From: Collinsella aerofaciens
Lineage (GTDB): Bacteria; Actinomycetota; Coriobacteriia; Coriobacteriales; Coriobacteriaceae
Assembly: GCF_028207065.1 (NCBI RefSeq)
Contig: NZ_JAQLFP010000027.1
Coordinates: 1 to 36,981, forward strand
Direction: 5' to 3'
DNA: 36,981 nt
Under the pieces are notes generated by a model. The model was not told where the DNA came from. It did no database searches and saw only the letters and a list, made by a program, of their open reading frames with translations. Shown one piece after another: positions 15,679 through 24,097 of this stretch (positions are counted from its first letter, which is position 1; every line of letters starts with the position of its first letter). A program made the translations under genes and the position numbers.

Positions 15679-17905
15679 ACTCGCTTGGGGCAACGTCCGC
15701 CGCGCCGGCCGCGACTACCTCGTCTACCTTTTGACGCTCACCCTGGGCGTCACGGTCTTCTATGCCTTTAACACCATCTCGATGCAGGTCGACATCGCCG
15801 GAATCGATGAAAAGGGCTTGGCTCAGGTTATGGGCAGCATGCTCGGCTACCTGACGTACTTTTTGGCCGGTGTCATGGCCTTTTTGATGGTGTATGCCAA
15901 CAACTTCATCATGAAACGCCGCAAAAAGGAGTTTGGCCTGTACCAGGTGCTCGGCATGGGGCGCGGGCGCGTCGCCACGATCATGGCACTCGAGACCGTG
16001 ATAGTATCGGTCGTGGCCTTTGCCGCCGGCATTGTACTGGGCGTGGGACTCTGTCAGCTCATGACGTTCTTTACGGCCTCGCTCTTTAAGACACAGATCG
16101 CCAATTTCCACTTCTTTTTCTCGGTGCATGCGTTCAACCTGACCCTTGCCTGCATGCTCGTGATGTTTGTGCTCACGCTGCTGCTGAATCTTCGCGTCGT
16201 GCGTCGCACCAAGCTCATTGAGCTTATGGGTGCCGAGCGTCGCAACGAGAGCATCAAGACACGCAACCCCTGGATCGTGATTGCCATCTTTGCCGTGGGC
16301 GTGGTGCTTGTGGGCGTGGCCTATTACCGTCTGCTACGTGATGGGTTCCCGCTAACCGCGACGGACAGCAAGCTGCAAGAGGCCATGAGCCAGTTTGGCA
16401 TTACGACCGCTATGGTTACCGTGGGCACCTTTGCGCTGTTCTGGGGACTCTCGGGCATGCTTATCAAGCTGCTGCAGAGCCTGCGCAGCGTGTATTGGCG
16501 CGGCCTCAATATGTTTACCGTGCGTCAGCTTTCGGCCAAGGTCAATACGGTGTGCTTTTCGATGGGCGTCATCGCGATGATTCTGTTCCTCGCCATTACC
16601 TCGGTGACCTGCGGTATGTCGATTGCCAACGTGATGAACGAAAACCTGGAGCGCTATAACCCTGTTGACGTGTCTCAGACGTATGTCTATTACACGCCCG
16701 AAACGCTCGACTACTACAAGGAGTATGTCAATCCGTCTGAGGCCGATCGCATGGTGCTGGCCGATGCAACGGTCGATTTGTACGCTGCATGGCATGGCGA
16801 TCGTAAAGATCCCGATAACGTTGCAGACGTTATTAAGGGCAAGTCGGCGGACAACAACGACGAGACCGGCAAGAAGGTCAATATCGCCGATGTTGCCGGT
16901 GAGCATGTGCAGATCGATTCGTATCTGAGTTACCCGCTTGGCGGCTCGGGCCCCTCGGTGGTGGCGGGTGAGATGTGCAAGGCCATGGGCGAAAAGCTTC
17001 CCAAGGCGCTCGAGGGAAGCAACGCCGATGCGATGGGTCTGTATGTGACGCCGGCGAGCCAGTACAACAAACTGCGCCAGATGATGGGCGAGGAGCCGGT
17101 GAGCATTGGCCGCGACCAGTATCTGCTCACGTGTGATATGGGCGGTGAGCTGGGCGACCTGTACACCAAATATATGGCCGGCGGCCATACCCTCACCTTG
17201 GGCGGGCATGAGCTCAAGCCCGCAACCGATAAGTCGGACGAGGACACGGCGGCCATCGCCAACTCGGCGATGGGCAGCAATCCCGGTACCGTGGTCGTAG
17301 CCGATGAGCTGCTGTCCCAGCTTAATCTGCAACCGTATTCCAGTAATCTGCTCGTTAATTACAAACAGGGTATGGATACGACCGAGGCAGACGAGAGCAT
17401 TAAATACACTTTGCTCGACAATCTGCTCGTTGACGGCAAAGAGCCGGGGGTGTGGGGAACCTTCATCACACGCTCCGAGATGTACACGCAAGCAGCGCAA
17501 ATGAACGGTCTTATTAGCTACCTAGCCATCTACATCGGCTTTGTATTGGTCGTTGCATGCGCGGCGATACTGTCGATCCAGCAGCTCTCCAATGTGGCCG
17601 ACGGCAGCCGCAGCTATCGTGTGCTGGCACAGATCGGCTGCGACGACCGCCAGATCCGCCATTCGGTGATGGCGCAGCAAGCGGTATTCTTCCTGTTCCC
17701 GCTGGCAGTGGGCCTGGCGCACTCCTTTGTGGCACTTAAGGTGATCATCGAGCTGGTGAGCGTATTCGGCGATATGAGCATCGCCGGCACCGTGGGCCTC
17801 ACCTGTGCAATCTTCCTGGCAGCATACGGTGGCTACTTCCTGGTGACGTACCTCATGAGCACCGGCATGGTACAAGCTGCCATCGCCACCCGCTACAGCG
17901 AGTAA
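15668..17905 (+). CDS. FtsX-like ABC transporter permease (BceB type)
   Basis: A 745-residue membrane protein with about ten helices: one near residues 17-36, several between 55 and 312, then a ~300-residue extracytoplasmic domain, and three final helices from about residue 615. This is the BceB plan, in which the large outer domain binds peptide antibiotics or a sensor kinase. I use the ATG at 15668, preceded by GGTGAGGG; a GTG 12 bases earlier is the alternative. Substrate unknown. The last 19 codons and the following terminator are repeated as a relic at 26041-26192. Confidence 0.9.
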   Translation: MLCKLAWGNVRRAGRDYLVYLLTLTLGVTVFYAFNTISMQVDIAGIDEKGLAQVMGSMLGYLTYFLAGVMAFLMVYANNFIMKRRKKEFGLYQVLGMGRGRVATIMALETVIVSVVAFAAGIVLGVGLCQLMTFFTASLFKTQIANFHFFFSVHAFNLTLACMLVMFVLTLLLNLRVVRRTKLIELMGAERRNESIKTRNPWIVIAIFAVGVVLVGVAYYRLLRDGFPLTATDSKLQEAMSQFGITTAMVTVGTFALFWGLSGMLIKLLQSLRSVYWRGLNMFTVRQLSAKVNTVCFSMGVIAMILFLAITSVTCGMSIANVMNENLERYNPVDVSQTYVYYTPETLDYYKEYVNPSEADRMVLADATVDLYAAWHGDRKDPDNVADVIKGKSADNNDETGKKVNIADVAGEHVQIDSYLSYPLGGSGPSVVAGEMCKAMGEKLPKALEGSNADAMGLYVTPASQYNKLRQMMGEEPVSIGRDQYLLTCDMGGELGDLYTKYMAGGHTLTLGGHELKPATDKSDEDTAAIANSAMGSNPGTVVVADELLSQLNLQPYSSNLLVNYKQGMDTTEADESIKYTLLDNLLVDGKEPGVWGTFITRSEMYTQAAQMNGLISYLAIYIGFVLVVACAAILSIQQLSNVADGSRSYRVLAQIGCDDRQIRHSVMAQQAVFFLFPLAVGLAHSFVALKVIIELVSVFGDMSIAGTVGLTCAIFLAAYGGYFLVTYLMSTGMVQAAIATRYSE

Positions 17906-17941
17906 CAAGCGGGGCAAAATCGTCGCAAAACCAGTGCGAAC

Positions 17942-17983
17942 AACCGCCGCGAAGGGAGTCCAGCTCCCTTCGCGGCGGTTTTT
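17942..17983 (+). terminator. Terminator of the BceAB-like operon
   Basis: A 17-bp perfect stem (AACCGCCGCGAAGGGAG / CTCCCTTCGCGGCGGTT) followed by T-residues, 36 bases after the permease stop. A paralogous terminator sits at 26150-26192. Confidence 0.85.
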
Positions 17984-18000
17984 GGCGTTTGCCCAGATAA

Positions 18001-18037
18001 AACCTGCCAAAATAAACCTGTCCCTTTTTGGCAGGTT
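18001..18037 (-). terminator. Terminator of the LuxR gene, repeat E3
   Basis: A 12-bp stem (AACCTGCCAAAA / TTTTGGCAGGTT) whose minus-strand loop contains GGGACAG. It reaches into the stop codon of the LuxR gene. The loop motif and preceding GTTTGCCCAGAT sequence also occur at 25859 and, in part, 26395. Confidence 0.65.
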
Positions 18038-19001
18038 ATCGCTTCCAAAAGTGGAGGATGAGCGTCGTGCGGTTTTGCTGTTCGGTTTTGACCAGGATGT
18101 TGTGGATGTGGGTTTTGACGGTGCCCACGGCAAGGAATAGCTCGTCAGCGATCTCTTGGTTCGATTTGCCCAGTACGACCAGACGCATAACTTCGGTCTC
18201 ACGGTTGGAGAGCTTGTAGGCGTTGCGATAGAAGGGCATCTGCTCTTCGATGTGTCGATCAAGATCGCTGACGTTCTTTTCCTCGGGCGCCTCCTGCATG
18301 CGGATTGAAAGCACGTGGTAGGAGTAGATGATCAGCAGAATCGCAAAGTAGCAGGCAAAGACGTTTTCGCTAAAGTTGCGCTCGGACAGATATAGTTGCA
18401 GCCAAGAGGGCGCCAGACTCATGGGGACAATCAGAATGTTGTAGAAATCCTCGGCGACGATGCATCCGACCAGAATGGCGCCGATAATCAGGTGCTTTTG
18501 TTGGTTGTTAACGCGTGCCTTCAGCTCGACTTGTGTGCTCTTGCGTGCCGTCCAAAAGATAAATAGCCCCACGAAAACAAGGAATACCTGACGCATCGTG
18601 TAGTAGAGCCATTGATGAATGGGGCCGTAGGGGACAGCGACGATAATCAGCGACTCGCACAGCAAAAACGTTAAGACGGGGATAGCGAACTGCTTTTTAG
18701 AATGTTTGTCGAGCAAGTCCATGGCAATCAGCCAAATAAAAGCCTGCGAAGCGGTCGCCACAAGGGTCCGCAACACAGGCATGGTAATGGAGTAATAGTC
18801 GTTGGCCGGAAAACTCTGGTTTTGCAGCGTGTATTCAAAAAAGAAAATCTCGGTCATCTCGATGGCATAGCAGATAAATACGCCGCTGCCATAGACAAAG
18901 AAGCGTCGACGAGACGAGGCATAGGCGGCAAGCGAAAGCACTGCCGTCACAATACAGATCACGAGTATTGCTAGGGTATAGAAGAACATCAGAGTGTTCA
19001 T
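18036..19001 (-). CDS. Membrane-anchored LuxR-family regulator (seven predicted helices)
   Basis: A 321-residue protein. Seven hydrophobic segments, at about residues 4-25, 33-53, 74-95, 105-125, 133-150, 170-195 and 215-235, precede a cytoplasmic LuxR helix-turn-helix at about 258-318 (LSNRETEVMRLVVLGKSNQE, then GTVKTHIHNILVKT). This one-component design, with a membrane sensor joined to a LuxR domain, is expanded in Coriobacteriia. It is divergent from the agmatine locus, so it may sense agmatine, putrescine or pH and control ptcA; that is inference. The ribosome binding site is weak. Confidence 0.87.
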   Translation of the reverse strand: MNTLMFFYTLAILVICIVTAVLSLAAYASSRRRFFVYGSGVFICYAIEMTEIFFFEYTLQNQSFPANDYYSITMPVLRTLVATASQAFIWLIAMDLLDKHSKKQFAIPVLTFLLCESLIIVAVPYGPIHQWLYYTMRQVFLVFVGLFIFWTARKSTQVELKARVNNQQKHLIIGAILVGCIVAEDFYNILIVPMSLAPSWLQLYLSERNFSENVFACYFAILLIIYSYHVLSIRMQEAPEEKNVSDLDRHIEEQMPFYRNAYKLSNRETEVMRLVVLGKSNQEIADELFLAVGTVKTHIHNILVKTEQQNRTTLILHFWKR

Positions 19002-19138
19002 CTGTCACCGTCCCATCTCATTTAATCTATGGCCGAGCTCTGTATACCTTGTGGGATATAGACGTCTCAACCCTTCGTTTCATTGCGGATTAGGCGCCGA
19101 GATACAGCATAGCCGTATACCGTTCGCGGTTCTAGATG

Positions 19139-19219
19139 GTAAACCCCCTGTAAACTCTTGACCTGCGGGTTTATATTGGTTTAGAGGGGATGTAACTCCG
19201 TGAACGGTCTTTAATCCCG
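19139..19219 (+). promoter_or_regulatory. Candidate promoter/operator region of the agmatine locus
   Basis: The 330-base gap between the LuxR gene and ptcA contains TTGACC at 19158-19163 (possible -35, 17 bases before TTAGAG), nested in a dyad of AAACCC (19141) and GGGTTT (19167). GTAAAC occurs twice, ten bases apart. GTGAACGGT at 19200-19208 is shared with other promoters in this window. The assignment of the promoter is tentative. Confidence 0.4.
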
Positions 19220-19331
19220 AATAAACTAGGTAAAAATTGCATACGGGTGAATGATGGTCTTGTCAACACGAGGCGTGATGTTCGAGCGCCTCATAGTAAT
19301 AGTCGGCAAGACCGGCGGAAAGGAAATCGAC

Positions 19332-20405
19332 ATGGCACTGCCTAAGGATTTCATCGACACCAACGACTTCACCAAAGAGCAGATTCTGGCTATCGAGGAT
19401 CTTGGCCTGGCAATGAAGAAGGCCATCAAGGTTGACGGTTATTATCCGCACCTGCTCCGCAACAAGAGCCTTGGCATGATCTTCCAGCAGGTCTCCACCC
19501 GCACTCGTCTTTCCTTCGAGACCGCTATGACCGACCTCGGCGGCCATGCTCAGTTCTATGGCCCCGGCACCATCCAGCTCGGCGGTCACGAGTCCCTGGG
19601 CGACACCGCTCGCGTTATGGGCTCGCTGCTCGACATCATGATGGCTCGCGTTGACCGTCACAAGGACGTCGTCGGCCTCGCCGAGGGCTCTGCTGTGCCC
19701 GTCATCAACGGCATGTCCGAGTTCAACCATCCCACGCAGGAGATGGGCGACCTCATGACCATGCTCGAGAATCTCCCCGAGGGCAAGAAGATCGAGGACT
19801 GCACCCTGGCCTTCATCGGCGACGCCACCCAGGTCTGCGTCTCCCTCATGTTCATCGCCTCCAAGGTCGGCATGAAGTTTGTCCAGTTTGGACCTAAGGG
19901 TCACCAGATCCCCGACGGCGGTCTGCACGTTGGCACCGTCGAGGAGCGCGCCGAGTTCGGCAAGCAGATGATGGCCATCGCCGAGGAGAACTGCAAGGTC
20001 TCCGGCGGCTCGGTCGTCATCTCCGACGACATCGAGTGCATCAAGGGCGCCGACTTCATCTACACCGACGTGTGGTATGGCCTGTACGACGAGGAGGTCT
20101 CGGGCGAGAACTACATGGACGTGTTCTATCCCAAGTATCAGGTCACCATGGACATGATGAACTTCGCCGGCCCCAACTCCAAGTTCATGCACTGCCTGCC
20201 GGCCACCCGCAACGAGGAGGTCGTCGACGAGGTCATGGACGATCCCGAGCGCTCCCTGTGCTGGGTCGAGGCTGAGAACCGCAAGCACTCCATCCGTGCT
20301 CTCCTTGCCGCCCTGGGCAAGCGCACCCCGCTCAACGACGAGGGTGTCGAGTACTCTGCCAAGGCTGAGCTCCACGCCGCTCTCGAGGCTCTCGAGCAGC
20401 TCTAA
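19332..20405 (+). CDS. ptcA: Putrescine carbamoyltransferase
   Basis: A 357-residue member of the ornithine/aspartate carbamoyltransferase family. It converts N-carbamoylputrescine plus phosphate to putrescine and carbamoyl phosphate. The carbamoyl-phosphate site is [15 protein letters not shown] near residues 52-66. Features closer to the putrescine enzyme than to ornithine transcarbamylase are [37 protein letters not shown] and the long C-terminal helix; HCLPATR is present near 288-294. Ornithine carbamoyltransferase is the alternative, but agmatine deiminase and APC permeases follow. The ATG at 19332 follows AAAGGAAA; upstream in-frame ATGs lack family sequence. Confidence 0.88.
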   Translation: MALPKDFIDTNDFTKEQILAIEDLGLAMKKAIKVDGYYPHLLRNKSLGMIFQQVSTRTRLSFETAMTDLGGHAQFYGPGTIQLGGHESLGDTARVMGSLLDIMMARVDRHKDVVGLAEGSAVPVINGMSEFNHPTQEMGDLMTMLENLPEGKKIEDCTLAFIGDATQVCVSLMFIASKVGMKFVQFGPKGHQIPDGGLHVGTVEERAEFGKQMMAIAEENCKVSGGSVVISDDIECIKGADFIYTDVWYGLYDEEVSGENYMDVFYPKYQVTMDMMNFAGPNSKFMHCLPATRNEEVVDEVMDDPERSLCWVEAENRKHSIRALLAALGKRTPLNDEGVEYSAKAELHAALEALEQL

Positions 20406-20507
20406 GCCTCAAGGCTTCTAAAAGCACGTTTGCGGGTGGCGGATGCTCGTCTCCTGTCGCCCGCTCACCGAGGCCCAAGCAATTGCCTTAATACCTTAGG
20501 GCCTCGG
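20404..20507 (+). ncRNA. Three hairpins between ptcA and the first permease
   Basis: In order: AAGCC-TCAA-GGCTT overlapping the ptcA stop (20404-20417); an 11-bp stem GCGGGTGGCGG / CTGTCGCCCGC with three G-U pairs (20432-20464); and CCGAGGCCC / GGGCCTCGG (20468-20507). The G-U pairs favour RNA over DNA function. No T-run follows, so these look like processing or stability elements. Confidence 0.55.
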
Positions 20508-20538
20508 ATCTGTCCAAGACTGAGCGAAGGAGCTCATC

Positions 20539-21978
20539 ATGAGCGACGGAAAGAAAAAGCTTTCCTTTTTGACGGTCATTTCGACCATCATCTGCGTCGT
20601 CTTCGTTTGCGAGGCCGCCGCTCCTGCTGCTGCCATTGGCAACCAGCAGTTCTTCTGGTGGATCTTCCTGATCCTGACCTTCCTGCTTCCTTATGGCATG
20701 GTTGTTGCCGAGCTCGGCACCACCTATGACGGCGAGGGCGGCATTTACGACTGGGTACGCGATGGCCTGGGCGACAAATGGGGCGCCCGCATCTCGTATT
20801 ACTACTGGGTCAACTACCCGCTGTGGATTGCCTCGCTGGCTACCATGTTCCCCGACATTTTGGGCATGGTCTTTGGCGTTGAGTTCAACTTGATCGCCAA
20901 GATGGGTATCGATCTTGCCTTTGTGTGGATCGTCTACCTCATGGGCCGCTCCAAGGCGGCCGACTCCGAGTGGGTCCTTAACGGTGGCGCCATCATCAAG
21001 GTCGCCGTCGCCGTTATCGTTGGCGCTTTGGGCATTTGGTATGCCATGGAGAACGGTTTTGCGAACGACATGTCCGCTGCCACCTTCCTGCCCGAGCTCA
21101 CCAACACCAACGCTCTCGGTTACCTGTCGATCATCATCTTTAACTTCATGGGCTTCGAGGTCATCTGCACCATGACCGATGACATGGCCGATCCCGCTCG
21201 CGATATTCCCAAGGCTATCATCGTCGGTGGCCTGTCCATCGCCGTGATCTACCTGTTCGCTGGCTTTGGCATCGGCGCTGCTGTGCCGGCCGATTCCATC
21301 GACCCCGACTACGGCATGATTTATGCAGTCCAGACCATGGTGGGCGACTCCATGATCTTTAAGGTCATCTGCATTGCCTTCCTGATCACCCTGTTCGCCA
21401 ACATGGCTGCTTGGTCCTTCGGCGTTAACTCCGTTGCTCGCTACGCTGCCGAGCACGGCAACATGCCCAAGGTCTTCGCCTCGATGATCTCTGATGACGA
21501 CATGCCCAACGGTGCCAACCTGGTCAACGCCGTCGTTGCCTCCCTGGTGCTGTGCCTGCAGCTCGTTCCCATCGATGCCATCTCCAACGGCGTCTTCTGG
21601 ATGCTCTTCGGCACCTCCGTCGTCTTCCTGCTGCTGACCTACATCCCGATGTTCCCGGCGTTCCTCAACCTTCGCAAGAACGACCCCGACCGCGAGCGCA
21701 TCTTCACGTTCCCGTTTAAGGGTGCCATGATGAAGGTCATGCTGGCCATCCCTTGCATCGAGCTGATCCTGGCCATCGTTGCAACGCTGGTGCCGTTCTC
21801 TGCCGCTGAAATTGGCGACAAGCTCCCGATGATCGTTATCTTCATCGTGCTTCTGCTCATCGGCGAGGTTGTCCGCGTCGTCAGCGCTAAGGGCCGCGAG
21901 ACCGAGTACAAGGGCCTCACTCCCGAGCTGGCAGCTCAGCGTCTCGCTGAGGAGGCCGCCGAGGCCGAGGAGAACTAG
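20539..21978 (+). CDS. aguD: APC-superfamily amino acid/polyamine permease, probable agmatine-putrescine antiporter
   Basis: A 479-residue membrane transporter with about twelve hydrophobic segments. The first helix region reads VCEAAAPAAAIGNQQFFWW; other conserved parts are VVAELGTTYDGEGGIYDWV near residues 54-72 and FNFMGFEVI near 203-211. It probably swaps external agmatine for internal putrescine, as AguD does in lactic acid bacteria. The start follows GAAGGAGC. It sits between ptcA and aguA and has a paralogue at 24098-25507. A charged Glu/Ala-rich cytoplasmic tail ends the protein. Gene symbol is by context and family; substrate not proven. Confidence 0.82.
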   Translation: MSDGKKKLSFLTVISTIICVVFVCEAAAPAAAIGNQQFFWWIFLILTFLLPYGMVVAELGTTYDGEGGIYDWVRDGLGDKWGARISYYYWVNYPLWIASLATMFPDILGMVFGVEFNLIAKMGIDLAFVWIVYLMGRSKAADSEWVLNGGAIIKVAVAVIVGALGIWYAMENGFANDMSAATFLPELTNTNALGYLSIIIFNFMGFEVICTMTDDMADPARDIPKAIIVGGLSIAVIYLFAGFGIGAAVPADSIDPDYGMIYAVQTMVGDSMIFKVICIAFLITLFANMAAWSFGVNSVARYAAEHGNMPKVFASMISDDDMPNGANLVNAVVASLVLCLQLVPIDAISNGVFWMLFGTSVVFLLLTYIPMFPAFLNLRKNDPDRERIFTFPFKGAMMKVMLAIPCIELILAIVATLVPFSAAEIGDKLPMIVIFIVLLLIGEVVRVVSAKGRETEYKGLTPELAAQRLAEEAAEAEEN

Positions 21979-22035
21979 AGCACCCGGTTCTGGGGCTCCA
22001 ACCCTCCTCGCGTACCAACGTGCGCTTCGTCGGGC

Positions 22036-22316
22036 TTGTCGCTCCCGACTCCAGGCACTCTAGCCTCTTCGAGGGCGTGCCCAAAGCGACAAATTTGCTC
22101 ACTATTTCCTGGGGCGGGTGCGAGCGATAGCTCCGGTAACCACCGCCCGCCCCAACCTCTCTCTCGTATCCTTCGTGCGTTTGTCTCCACGCACTTGGTT
22201 ACGTTGCCGCTCGTCGGTGCGGCTCCGTGAAAACCGGCACCGGGCGCCCCGACCTTTGCCGGGGGACGGGCGCCCACTATCTCTTGGTTTTAGGCTGCGG
22301 GTAATCCGCCCGCGGC
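22036..22316 (+). ncRNA. Array of five stable hairpins in the permease-aguA gap
   Basis: The 367-base leader of aguA holds consecutive hairpins: TTGTCGCT / AGCGACAA enclosing GGCAC / GTGCC (22036-22092); GGGGCGGG / CCCGCCCC (22111-22153); CGTA-CC-GTGCGT / ACGCAC-GG-TACG with small mismatches (22165-22203); GGGCGCCC / GGGCGCCC enclosing CCCCG / CGGGG (22242-22275); and GCTGCGGG / CCCGCGGC (22294-22316), just before the aguA ribosome binding site. No coding signal is seen. Function unknown; a structured leader is plausible. Confidence 0.6.
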
Positions 22317-22345
22317 AAACGATCGTTCGATTTGGAGGAAATCTT

Positions 22346-23551
22346 ATGCGTACGATCACCGAGTCCGAGTCCACCCCCAAGGCCGACGGCTTCTTTATGC
22401 CCGCCGAGTTCGCCCCGCAGGATCGCGTGTGGATGGGCTGGCCCCACCGCACCGACACCTGGGCCCACGGCGCCAAGCCGGCTCAGAAGCAGTATGCCGC
22501 CATCGCCCGCGCCATCTCCGAGTTCACCCCGGTCTATATGTGCGCCAACCAGGTCGACTATGCCAACTGCAAGGCCGTCTTCGAGAACGACGAGAACGTC
22601 ACCGTTATCGAGATGACCACCGACGACGCCTGGTTCCGCGACACCGCCGCCACCTACGTCATCAACGGCAAGGGCGAGAAGCGCGCCAACCACTGGCACT
22701 TCAACGCCTACGGCGGCCTCGTCGACGGCCTGTACTTTCCGTGGGACAAGGACGAGCAGATCGCCCTCAAGATGGCTGAGCTCTCCGGCTGCCGTCGCTA
22801 TCGTCCCGACGACATGATCCTCGAGGGCGGCTCCATCACCGTCGACGGCGAGGGCACCCTTGTCGTGACCGACCAGTGCCTGCTTTCCCCGGGCCGCACC
22901 TGCTCTGCGGTTCTGGAGGAGGAAGAGGATCCCGAGTCCATCTGGCCCAAGTTCCACAAGAAGTTTGAGCCTTGGAGCGAGGAGCTTCGCGCCTACATGG
23001 ACGAGCACCTCAAGGATTACCTGGGTGTCGAGAAGGTCATCTGGGTCAAGGAGGGCATCGACCCCGAGGAGACCAACGGTCATATCGACGACGTTGCCAC
23101 GTTCATCGCTCCGGGCGTCATGGCCTGCATCTGGACCGACGATCCCGAGTATCCGTTCTACGAGCAGTGCCACGCTGCCTACGAGACCCTCTCCAACGCC
23201 GTTGACGCCAAGGGCCGCAAGATGAAGGTCTACAAGCTCTGCATGCCCGTGAACCCGCTGTTCATGGACCAGGCCTCCTGCGACACCATCGACGCCGACG
23301 AGAACGCCGAGCCGCGCGTCCCCGACGAGCCGCTGATCGCGTCCTACATGAACTACCTGGTCACCAACCACGGCGTCATCGTCCCGCAGTACGGCGACGA
23401 GAACGACCAGCTGGCCGTCGACACGCTCCAGAAGATCTATGACGAGGTCTGGGGCGAGGGCGTCTACAAGTGCGTCGGCGTCCAGTCCGAGCAGGTCGTC
23501 TTCGGCGGCGGCAACATCCACTGCATTACGCAGCAGGAGCCGTCCGCGTAA
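22346..23551 (+). CDS. aguA: Agmatine deiminase
   Basis: A 401-residue peptidyl-arginine-deiminase-type enzyme that converts agmatine to N-carbamoylputrescine and ammonia. Catalytic segments are TDDAWFRDTAATYV near residues 92-105, DMILEGGSI near 155-163, TNGHIDDVA near 242-250 and the C-terminal nucleophile in GGGNIHCITQQ near 387-397. The family is usually about 365-370 residues; the extra length comes mainly from an acidic, charged insert around residues 191-225 (after LLSPGRTC). The ATG at 22346 follows TTGGAGGAAA; the longer open frame from 22118 runs through the hairpin leader and is spurious. Confidence 0.94.
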   Translation: MRTITESESTPKADGFFMPAEFAPQDRVWMGWPHRTDTWAHGAKPAQKQYAAIARAISEFTPVYMCANQVDYANCKAVFENDENVTVIEMTTDDAWFRDTAATYVINGKGEKRANHWHFNAYGGLVDGLYFPWDKDEQIALKMAELSGCRRYRPDDMILEGGSITVDGEGTLVVTDQCLLSPGRTCSAVLEEEEDPESIWPKFHKKFEPWSEELRAYMDEHLKDYLGVEKVIWVKEGIDPEETNGHIDDVATFIAPGVMACIWTDDPEYPFYEQCHAAYETLSNAVDAKGRKMKVYKLCMPVNPLFMDQASCDTIDADENAEPRVPDEPLIASYMNYLVTNHGVIVPQYGDENDQLAVDTLQKIYDEVWGEGVYKCVGVQSEQVVFGGGNIHCITQQEPSA

Positions 23552-23555
23552 TTGT

Positions 23556-23659
23556 CTGGCTTCCCGAGGCACGGCACCTTGCCCTTCAATCGTCGGGCAT
23601 GACCCTTAAGGTCTATGCCCTCCTCTTTCAGGGCAATCTGCCGCACCTCAGAAACCCAG
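23556..23659 (+). ncRNA. Structured repeat copy A3 (imperfect hairpin)
   Basis: A ~100-nt imperfect hairpin right after aguA. The tip GGGCATGACC-CTTAA-GGTCTATGCCC matches A1 and A2, including a bulged base on the 3' side. Its arms CGGCACCTTGCC and GGCAATCTGCCG are both found in A1 but in swapped positions, so the TC/CC internal mismatch is kept with its strands exchanged. The outer stem GAGG / CCTC adds to it. Confidence 0.55.
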
Positions 23660-23870
23660 CCGATCAATCGGACAGTCGGTGAATCGCACCGTGACCATCT
23701 CGGGGCATTGATGGTCGGTTTATTCGATGTCTTGGTCGGCTGGGTTTTTCTTTGGGCACTCCGTTGCCTCCACTTCGGAGTGCCCGCCTCTTTGATTGAG
23801 TACGCGTCTGATCTGGGATTTATTGCGGGTTAGGCCAATTGTTCGCTTGAATATCCCAGGTCAGACGCGT
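23652..23870 (+). ncRNA. Three further long hairpins before the second permease
   Basis: 23652-23749: AAACCCAGCCGA / TCGGCTGGGTTT with inner TGACCATC / GATGGTC, ending in TTTTT, terminator-like. 23754-23785: GGGCACTCCG / CGGAGTGCCC. 23802-23870: 18-bp stem ACGCGTCTGATCTGGGAT / ATCCCAGGTCAGACGCGT with one G-T pair. The first shares its 5' arm with the outer stem of copy A3, so the two are mutually exclusive as RNA. No gene is seen in this 546-base gap. Confidence 0.6.
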
Positions 23871-24002
23871 CTTCAATTGCCAAAAGATTCCGGTCGCAAT
23901 CGCGGCCGTTTTGATCGGAGTATCTATGTACCAGCGTATCGTTATCTACACGCGCCTGTTCCGCGAGCGTTGGTCCAACAATTGCATCCTCTCTTCTCTT
24001 TG

Positions 24003-24078
24003 GGATGGCACCTGCACCGGTGACGCGGCCTGCAACCCTACCTTGGGCTGCGCCTTCGGTACAGATGCCATCCTTTTT
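24003..24078 (+). terminator. T-tailed hairpin just upstream of the second permease (possible attenuator)
   Basis: GGATGGCA at 24003-24010 pairs with TGCCATCC at 24066-24073, enclosing a GC-rich inner stem, and is followed by TTTTT at 24074-24078. The permease ATG is only 20 bases further. An intrinsic terminator this close to the start is a typical attenuator position. Confidence 0.55.
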
Positions 24079-24097
24079 GCTGTAGGGGAAGCGTGCC

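Noticed and set aside
22118..22345. N-terminal extension of agmatine deiminase
   Set aside because: It crosses the hairpin-rich leader, is Arg/Pro-rich, lacks family similarity, and the ATG at 22346 has a strong ribosome binding site.
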